Origin: Gordonia sediminis
GTDB taxonomy: Bacteria; Actinomycetota; Actinomycetes; Mycobacteriales; Mycobacteriaceae
Reading direction: 5' to 3'
Assembly (NCBI GenBank): GCA_004193205.1
Contig: RZUM01000005.1
Location: forward strand, 372,001 to 436,000
DNA length: 64,000 nucleotides
Shown here: positions 59,245-64,000 of the stretch, piece by piece
Layout: each line of letters starts with the position of its first letter
Numbering within the stretch: the first letter of the stretch is position 1
Notes under the pieces: model-generated
Seen by the model: only the letters and a program-made list of their open reading frames with translations
The model's database searches: none
Told to the model about the DNA's origin: nothing
Translations under genes and position numbers: made by a program

Positions 59245-60762
59245 ATGACGAACACTGTGAGTTCAATCGCTGCCCAACATGTCCCCGCGGACCTGCCGAC
59301 ACGCATCCAGCACTACATCGGCGGCAAGCTCGTCGACTCGATCGACGGCGACACCTTCGACGTCCTCGACCCGGTCTCCAACGAGACCTACGTGCAGGCC
59401 GCGGCCGGTAAGAAGGCCGACATCGATCTGGCAGTCGCTGCTGCACGTACGGCCTTCACCGACGGGCCGTGGCCGACGATGCTGCCGCGTGAACGTTCCC
59501 GCATCCTGCACCGGATCGCCGACATCGTCGAGTCCCGCGACGCGCGACTGGCCGAACTCGAGTCCTTCGATTCGGGCCTGCCGATCACCCAGGCGCTCGG
59601 GCAGGCGCGTCGGGCAGCGGAGAATTTCCGGTTCTTCGCCGACCTGATCGTCGCGCAGGCCGACGACACCTACAAGGTGCCGGGTCGCCAGATCAACTAC
59701 GTCAACCGCAAGCCGATCGGTGTGGCCGGTCTGATCACACCGTGGAACACGCCGTTCATGCTCGAGTCCTGGAAACTCGGCCCGGCGCTGGCCACCGGCA
59801 ACACCGTGGTCCTCAAGCCGGCGGAGTTCACCCCGCTGTCGGCGTCGTTGTGGGCCGGGATCTTCGAGGAGGCCGGACTCCCCGAGGGGGTCTTCAACCT
59901 CGTCAACGGACTCGGTGAGGACGCAGGCGACGCGCTGGTGAAACACCCTGACGTGCCGCTGATCTCGTTCACCGGCGAGTCCAGCACCGGTCAGCTCATC
60001 TTCGGCAACGCCGCCCCGTTCCTCAAAGGGCTGTCGATGGAGCTGGGCGGCAAGAGTCCCGCCGTCGTCTTCGCCGACGCCGACCTCGATGCCGCCGTCG
60101 ACGCCACGATCTTCGGCGTGTTCTCCCTCAACGGCGAACGCTGCACAGCCGGAAGCCGCATCCTCGTCGAGCGGCCGATCTACGACGAGTTCGTGGAACG
60201 CTATGCAGCCCAGGCCAAGCGCGTGGTGGTGGGGTATCCGCACGACAAGAACACCGAGGTCGGTGCGCTCGTGCACCCCGAGCACTACGCGAAGGTCATG
60301 AGCTACGTCGAGATCGGCAAGACCGAAGGCCGGCTCGTCGCCGGCGGTGGCCGTCCCGAGGGTTTCGAGACCGGAAACTTCGTCGCTCCGACGGTGTTCG
60401 CCGACGTCAAGCCGGACGCGCGCATCTTCCAGGAGGAGATCTTCGGACCCGTCGTCGCGATCACCCCGTTCGACACCGACGAAGAAGCCCTCGAACTGGC
60501 CAACGGTGTGAAGTACGGACTGGCCGCCTACATTTGGACCAACGATCTCAAGCGCGCCCACAACTTCTCGCAGGCCGTCGAGGCCGGCATGGTGTGGCTG
60601 AACTCCAACAACGTCCGCGACCTGCGCACGCCGTTCGGTGGTGTGAAGGCGTCGGGTCTCGGGCACGAGGGCGGCTACCGGTCCATCGACTTCTACACCG
60701 ACCAGCAGGCCGTGCACATCACCCTCGGCAAGGTCCATAACCCGACCTTCGGCAAGCAGTAA
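59245..60762 (+). CDS. hpaE: 5-carboxymethyl-2-hydroxymuconate semialdehyde dehydrogenase
   Basis: 505 residues. Catalytic Cys in N-G-E-R-C-T-A-G-S and Glu in M-E-L-G-G-K-S-P. N-Y-V-N-R-K-P-I-G-V-A-G-L-I-T-P-W-N-T-P-F is the HpaE signature. It oxidises the ring-cleavage product of HpaD to the tricarboxylate, using NAD. 30-nt gap from the GntR gene. HpaD follows 72 nt downstream in the same direction. Confidence 0.9.
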   Translation: MTNTVSSIAAQHVPADLPTRIQHYIGGKLVDSIDGDTFDVLDPVSNETYVQAAAGKKADIDLAVAAARTAFTDGPWPTMLPRERSRILHRIADIVESRDARLAELESFDSGLPITQALGQARRAAENFRFFADLIVAQADDTYKVPGRQINYVNRKPIGVAGLITPWNTPFMLESWKLGPALATGNTVVLKPAEFTPLSASLWAGIFEEAGLPEGVFNLVNGLGEDAGDALVKHPDVPLISFTGESSTGQLIFGNAAPFLKGLSMELGGKSPAVVFADADLDAAVDATIFGVFSLNGERCTAGSRILVERPIYDEFVERYAAQAKRVVVGYPHDKNTEVGALVHPEHYAKVMSYVEIGKTEGRLVAGGGRPEGFETGNFVAPTVFADVKPDARIFQEEIFGPVVAITPFDTDEEALELANGVKYGLAAYIWTNDLKRAHNFSQAVEAGMVWLNSNNVRDLRTPFGGVKASGLGHEGGYRSIDFYTDQQAVHITLGKVHNPTFGKQ

Positions 60763-60834
60763 GACACTCACCGCGGCGAAACCCGCGGAACCTCCGACCC
60801 CGAATTTCACTCCCCCACAAGCAAGGACGCTGAC

Positions 60835-61998
60835 ATGACCAACCGCGAAGAGATGACCCTGACCTCGTCGGGCTACTATGTCTCGCAGGAAGCACCCATC
60901 CACTCCGACAACCCCGTCACCACGCCGCAGTCCTCGCCGCCCGATATCCTGCGCTGCGCGTACATGGAGATCGTCGTCACCGACCTCGCGGCGTCGCGCC
61001 AGTTCTATGTGGACGTGCTCGGCCTCTACGTCACCGAGGAGGACGACGAGGCGATCTACCTGCGATCGACCGAGGAGTTCATCCACCACAACCTGGTGCT
61101 GCGCAAGGGCCCGGTCGCCGCTGTCGCCGCGTTCTCCTACCGTGTGCGCAGCCCCGAGGACCTCGACAAGGCGGTCGCGTTCTACAGCGAGATCGGCTGC
61201 CGTGTGGAACGCCGGGCGGAGGGTTTCGTCAAGGGCATCGGCGACTCGGTGCGCGTCGAGGACCCGCTCGGGTTCCCGTACGAGTTCTTCTACCAGACCG
61301 ACCACGTGGAGCGGCTGTCGTGGCGCTACGACCTGCACACCCCGGGTGAGTTGGTGCGCCTGGACCACTTCAACCAGGTCACCCCGGACGTGCCCCGTGC
61401 CGTCCGGCACTACCAGGACCTCGGCTTCCGCGTGACCGAGGACATCCAGGACGAGAACGGCACCGTCTACGCCGCATGGATGCGCCGCAAGCCCACCGTG
61501 CACGACACCGCGACGACCGGAGGCGACGGACCGCGTATGCACCACGTCGCGTTCGCCACCCACGAGAAGCACAACATCCTCGCCATCTGCGACAAGTTGG
61601 GTGCGCTCCGCCGGTCGGATGCCATCGAACGCGGACCCGGCCGCCACGGTGTCTCCAACGCCTTCTACCTGTACCTGCGTGACCCCGATGGCCACCGCGT
61701 CGAGATCTACACCCAGGACTACTACACCGGTGACCCCGACAACCCGGTCGTCACCTGGGATGTCCACGACAATCAGCGCCGCGACTGGTGGGGCAACCCG
61801 GTGGTCCCCAGCTGGTACACCGAGGCCTCGCTCGTGCTGGACCTCGACGGCAACCCGCAGCCGGTGGTGGCCCGCACCGACGACTCGGAGATGGCCGTGA
61901 CCATCGGTGCCGACGGCTTCTCCTACACCCGCAAGGGCGACGACGAGGAGATGCCCGACTGGAAGAAGGGCGAGTACAAGCTCGGCGCCCAGCTGTAA
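60835..61998 (+). CDS. hpaD: 3,4-dihydroxyphenylacetate (homoprotocatechuate) 2,3-dioxygenase
   Basis: 387 residues, two VOC domains. Iron ligands H178, H237 and E290 have the same spacing as H155, H214 and E267 in Brevibacterium fuscum HPCD, with a 23-residue N-terminal extension. H-H-V-A-F and H-R-V-E-I-Y-T are visible. It cleaves the aromatic ring in the meta position with O2. Central enzyme of the operon. Downstream to 62239 is a 241-nt gap with a hairpin and repeats. Confidence 0.95.
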   Translation: MTNREEMTLTSSGYYVSQEAPIHSDNPVTTPQSSPPDILRCAYMEIVVTDLAASRQFYVDVLGLYVTEEDDEAIYLRSTEEFIHHNLVLRKGPVAAVAAFSYRVRSPEDLDKAVAFYSEIGCRVERRAEGFVKGIGDSVRVEDPLGFPYEFFYQTDHVERLSWRYDLHTPGELVRLDHFNQVTPDVPRAVRHYQDLGFRVTEDIQDENGTVYAAWMRRKPTVHDTATTGGDGPRMHHVAFATHEKHNILAICDKLGALRRSDAIERGPGRHGVSNAFYLYLRDPDGHRVEIYTQDYYTGDPDNPVVTWDVHDNQRRDWWGNPVVPSWYTEASLVLDLDGNPQPVVARTDDSEMAVTIGADGFSYTRKGDDEEMPDWKKGEYKLGAQL

Positions 61999-62014
61999 CC
62001 GACATGGTGGCCTC

Positions 62015-62052
62015 GGTGGACTCCCTCGCCCACTCGACGAGTGGGGTCCACC
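62015..62052 (+). terminator. Hairpin after hpaD
   Basis: Outer stem ggtggac/gtccacc and inner stem cccact/agtggg with loop cgacg, 17 nt after the hpaD stop. No T-run. It may attenuate or stabilise hpaD mRNA, or belong to the neighbouring dispersed repeat. Confidence 0.4.
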
Positions 62053-62097
62053 CGTGGTCGCGAAAGCTGCCGAAAGGCGCTGGGACGCAATCCTCCC

Positions 62098-62214
62098 GCT
62101 GGTCGAGTAGCAGCGTGCGAGCGGAGCGAGCCCGGTGCGTATCGAGGCCACTGGGCCGACGCGTATCCGCCGGATCGAGCTTGTCGAGATCCGCCGGATC
62201 GAGCTTGTCGAGAT
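62098..62214. repeat. Dispersed repeat copy and 24-nt tandem in the hpa operon
   Basis: 62098-62147 holds gctggtcgagtag ... gcgtatcgagg, a copy of the same family as at 6201 and 49004. Next, a 24-nt unit starting ccgccggatcgagc is repeated perfectly at 62167-62190 and 62191-62214. The tandem ends 13 nt before the hpaH ribosome-binding site. Confidence 0.85.
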
Positions 62215-62239
62215 CGAAACCACTCACAAAGGAGCGATG

Positions 62240-63025
62240 ATGCTTCCCGCCCAGACCATCACCGACATCGCCGACGAGCTGGCGGCGGCCGAACGTGACC
62301 GCACCATGGTGCCGCTGTTGACAGCGCGATATCCGGACATGACCGTCGAGGACTCGTACGGAGTGCAGAACGAATGGCGCCGTCGCGGAATCGAATCCGG
62401 CCGTCGACCCGTCGGCCGCAAGATCGGGCTCACCAGCAAGGTGATGCAGGCCGCGACCGGGATCACCGAACCCGACTACGGGGCGATCTTCGACGACATG
62501 GTGTTCGAGAACGGATCGGTCATCGAGCACGGTCGGTTCTCGAACGTCCGCATCGAGGTCGAGTTGGCATTCGTGCTCGCCGAGCCGCTCAAGGGTCCGA
62601 ATGTGACGGTGTTCGATGTGCTACGGGCCACCGACTATGTGGTGCCGGCGCTCGAGATTCTCAGTTCACGGATCGAGATGGCCGGACGCACAATCGTCGA
62701 CACCATCAGCGACAACGCCGCCATGGGCGGGATGGTCTACGGCGGAAACCCGAAGAAGGTCAACGAGATCGACCTGCGCTGGGTGGCTGCGCTGCTCTAC
62801 CGCAACGAGACCATCGAAGAGTCCGGGGTGGCGGCCGCGGTGCTCAACCATCCCGCCACCGGTGTCGCCTGGCTGGCCAACAAACTCGCACAACATGGTG
62901 ATCGACTCGAGGCGGGAGAGATCGTGCTCGCCGGTTCGTTCACCCGCCCGATGTGGGTGGAGAAGGGCGACACCGTGCTCGCCGACTACGGGCCGATGGG
63001 TACGGTGTCATGTCGATTCGTCTGA
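62240..63025 (+). CDS. hpaH: 2-oxo-hept-4-ene-1,7-dioate hydratase
   Basis: 261 residues from ATG 62240 (aaaggag at the right spacing; ATG 62237 is too close). The earlier open frame is translated repeat. FAH-superfamily hydratase with [12 protein letters not shown], metal Glu in I-E-V-E-L-A-F and S-S-R-I-E. It hydrates 2-oxohept-4-ene-1,7-dioate to the 4-hydroxy compound, requiring Mg2+. It overlaps hpaI by 16 nt. Confidence 0.92.
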   Translation: MLPAQTITDIADELAAAERDRTMVPLLTARYPDMTVEDSYGVQNEWRRRGIESGRRPVGRKIGLTSKVMQAATGITEPDYGAIFDDMVFENGSVIEHGRFSNVRIEVELAFVLAEPLKGPNVTVFDVLRATDYVVPALEILSSRIEMAGRTIVDTISDNAAMGGMVYGGNPKKVNEIDLRWVAALLYRNETIEESGVAAAVLNHPATGVAWLANKLAQHGDRLEAGEIVLAGSFTRPMWVEKGDTVLADYGPMGTVSCRFV

Positions 63026-63813
63026 AACCCACCCTGCGCGAGGCCTTGTCGAACACCGACCGGCCGCTGTTCGGCGGCTGGATCTGTCTCGGCTCGCCGG
63101 TGTCGGCGGAGATCATGGCCGGTTCTGGGCTCGACTGGGTGCTCATCGACATGGAGCATGCCCCCAACGGCCTGGAATCGGTGCTCGCGCAACTTTATGC
63201 GGTGTCCGGCTACGACACCGTACCGGTGGTGCGGGTTGCCGCGGGCGACACCGTGATCGTCAAACAGGTGCTCGATCTCGGGGCGCAGACCATCCTGGTG
63301 CCGATGATCTCGACCGCCGACGAGGCCCGCGAGGTCGCGGCGGCGGCGCAGTATCCGCCGATCGGTCGTCGCGGCGTCGGTAGCGCGCTGGCCCGCTCGG
63401 CCCGGTGGAATCGTGTCGACGGCTACCTTCAGAATGCGGCCGAGCACGTTTCGGTGTTCGTGCAGATCGAGACGATCGAGGGCGTCGAGAACGCCCAAGC
63501 CATCGCCGAGACCCCGGGTATCGACGGGGTGTTCGTCGGGCCCAGCGATCTGGCGGCGTCGATGGGACTGCTCGGGCAGCAGACCCATCCCGACGTCGTG
63601 GCCGCCGTCGAGAAGGCGTTCGCCGGGATCCGTTCGGCGGGAAAGCCGGTCGGTGTCAATGCGTTCGTCCCCGAACAGGCCGACAGCTACGCCGCGGCCG
63701 GGGCCACTTTCCTACTCGTCGGCGCCGACGTCGCGCTACTCGCGCGTGGCTCCGAGGCGCTCACCGCACGATTTGTCACCGACCGGCCTGACGCCGGTCG
63801 TAGCAGTTACTGA
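63010..63813 (+). CDS. hpaI: 4-hydroxy-2-oxoheptane-1,7-dioate aldolase
   Basis: 267 residues. Class II pyruvate aldolase (HpcH/HpaI family) with I-D-M-E-H (general base His), metal Glu in V-Q-I-E-T and Asp in G-P-S-D-L-A. It splits the hydroxy-oxo-dioate to pyruvate and succinic semialdehyde. ATG 63010 is inside the end of hpaH, so translation is coupled. It completes the ring-cleavage pathway. Confidence 0.93.
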   Translation: MSIRLKPTLREALSNTDRPLFGGWICLGSPVSAEIMAGSGLDWVLIDMEHAPNGLESVLAQLYAVSGYDTVPVVRVAAGDTVIVKQVLDLGAQTILVPMISTADEAREVAAAAQYPPIGRRGVGSALARSARWNRVDGYLQNAAEHVSVFVQIETIEGVENAQAIAETPGIDGVFVGPSDLAASMGLLGQQTHPDVVAAVEKAFAGIRSAGKPVGVNAFVPEQADSYAAAGATFLLVGADVALLARGSEALTARFVTDRPDAGRSSY

Positions 63814-63864
63814 CACCCAGAACATCCGGCAACGTGGCCGGACCTATATCGAAGGAATCCCATC

Positions 63865-64000
63865 ATGAGTGTCACCTACGACTCCCTCCTCGCCGAGATC
63901 ACCGACCCCGATGGTCGGGAGATCGCCGATCCGGCCACCGATGAGGTCGTCGGCAAGGTCCGGTTCCAGTCCGTCGACGAGCTCGACGAGGCCATCGCCC
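63865..64000 (+). CDS. Aldehyde dehydrogenase family protein, N-terminus only (cut by window end)
   Basis: 45 codons are present and the frame stays open to the window edge. M-S-V-T-Y-D-S-L-L-A-E... followed by D-P-A-T-D-E-V-V-G-K-V is the start of an NAD-dependent aldehyde dehydrogenase. gaagga precedes the ATG. In this position it may oxidise succinic semialdehyde or 4-hydroxyphenylacetaldehyde. No catalytic residues are in view. Confidence 0.65.
   Translation, partial: MSVTYDSLLAEITDPDGREIADPATDEVVGKVRFQSVDELDEAIA

Noticed and set aside
59263-62223. 986-codon open frame on the minus strand across hpaE and hpaD
   Set aside because: It is antisense to two well-supported enzymes, is His/Arg/Gly-rich without domain structure, and arises from the GC-biased third positions.
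62135-62239. N-terminal extension of HpaH through the repeats
   Set aside because: Translates the tandem repeat (R-I-R-R-I-E-L-V-E-I) and lacks a ribosome-binding site; aaaggag precedes ATG 62240.

Overview
The window is high-GC chromosomal DNA of an actinomycete of the order Mycobacteriales, most likely Gordonia or a close relative (Williamsia or Rhodococcus are possible). The evidence is the gene content: WhiB7, mycoredoxin, AdnB, UvrD2 with an HRDC tail, F420-type enzymes and mycofactocin-type SDRs. Gene order between 1 and 15.4 kb matches, from memory, M. tuberculosis Rv3201c to Rv3193c. Several dispersed repeats built on 'gatcgagtag ... gtatcgaga' also fit this group. No phage, plasmid, transposase or CRISPR was seen.

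Backbone block 1 (1-15.4 kb): 3' end of adnB, a K+ channel, NudC, mycoredoxin, UvrD2, then whiB7 behind a long attenuator leader (WhiB7-type promoter, alanine-rich uORF, hairpin, intrinsic terminator). After a repeat cluster come an ABC1-type kinase, a ThiF/TOMM-like protein, a DUF2342 metalloprotease-like protein, a PDZ/Lon-like protease, a PPA1309 protein and a 1000-residue UPF0182 membrane protein. Then follow the initiator tRNA (16.0 kb), a hydrolase/OsmC fusion whose hydrolase nucleophile is glycine, an LLM oxidoreductase with its PadR regulator, and a TrkH/TrkA potassium uptake pair.

Backbone block 2 (22.9-31.7 kb) resembles M. tuberculosis Rv0535-Rv0541c: MTA phosphorylase, sugar epimerase, a two-component system beside a polytopic membrane protein, a GT2 glycosyltransferase, a DUF2064 protein, a methyltransferase, a membrane-anchored molybdopterin oxidoreductase and a small membrane protein.

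Accessory region 1 (31.8-42.8 kb) is a catabolic-looking island between two AraC-type regulators. It has an old-yellow-enzyme flavoprotein, two mycofactocin-type SDRs, a CUT2 ABC transporter, a PPOX/F420-type flavoprotein and three related NTF2-like proteins. I do not recognise it as a named pathway; the enzymes suggest oxidation, dehydration or isomerisation, and enone reduction of an imported polyol or alicyclic compound. A second AraC gene, an EthD protein, an NCS1 permease and an arginase-fold protein follow (42.8-46.6 kb).

Accessory region 2 (46.7-64 kb) looks like tyramine/4-hydroxyphenylacetate catabolism. A leftward operon (copper amine oxidase, APC permease, ornithine-cyclodeaminase-like protein, FAD amine oxidase) diverges from a TetR gene. 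A second leftward operon (flavin monooxygenase, aldehyde dehydrogenase) diverges from a rightward homoprotocatechuate meta-cleavage operon. That operon has an FAH-RraA fusion, a GntR regulator, HpaE, HpaD, HpaH and HpaI, and ends in a further aldehyde dehydrogenase cut by the window edge. Together these could take tyramine through 4-hydroxyphenylacetaldehyde, 4-hydroxyphenylacetate and 3,4-dihydroxyphenylacetate to pyruvate and succinic semialdehyde. Palindromic operators sit in both divergent promoter regions.
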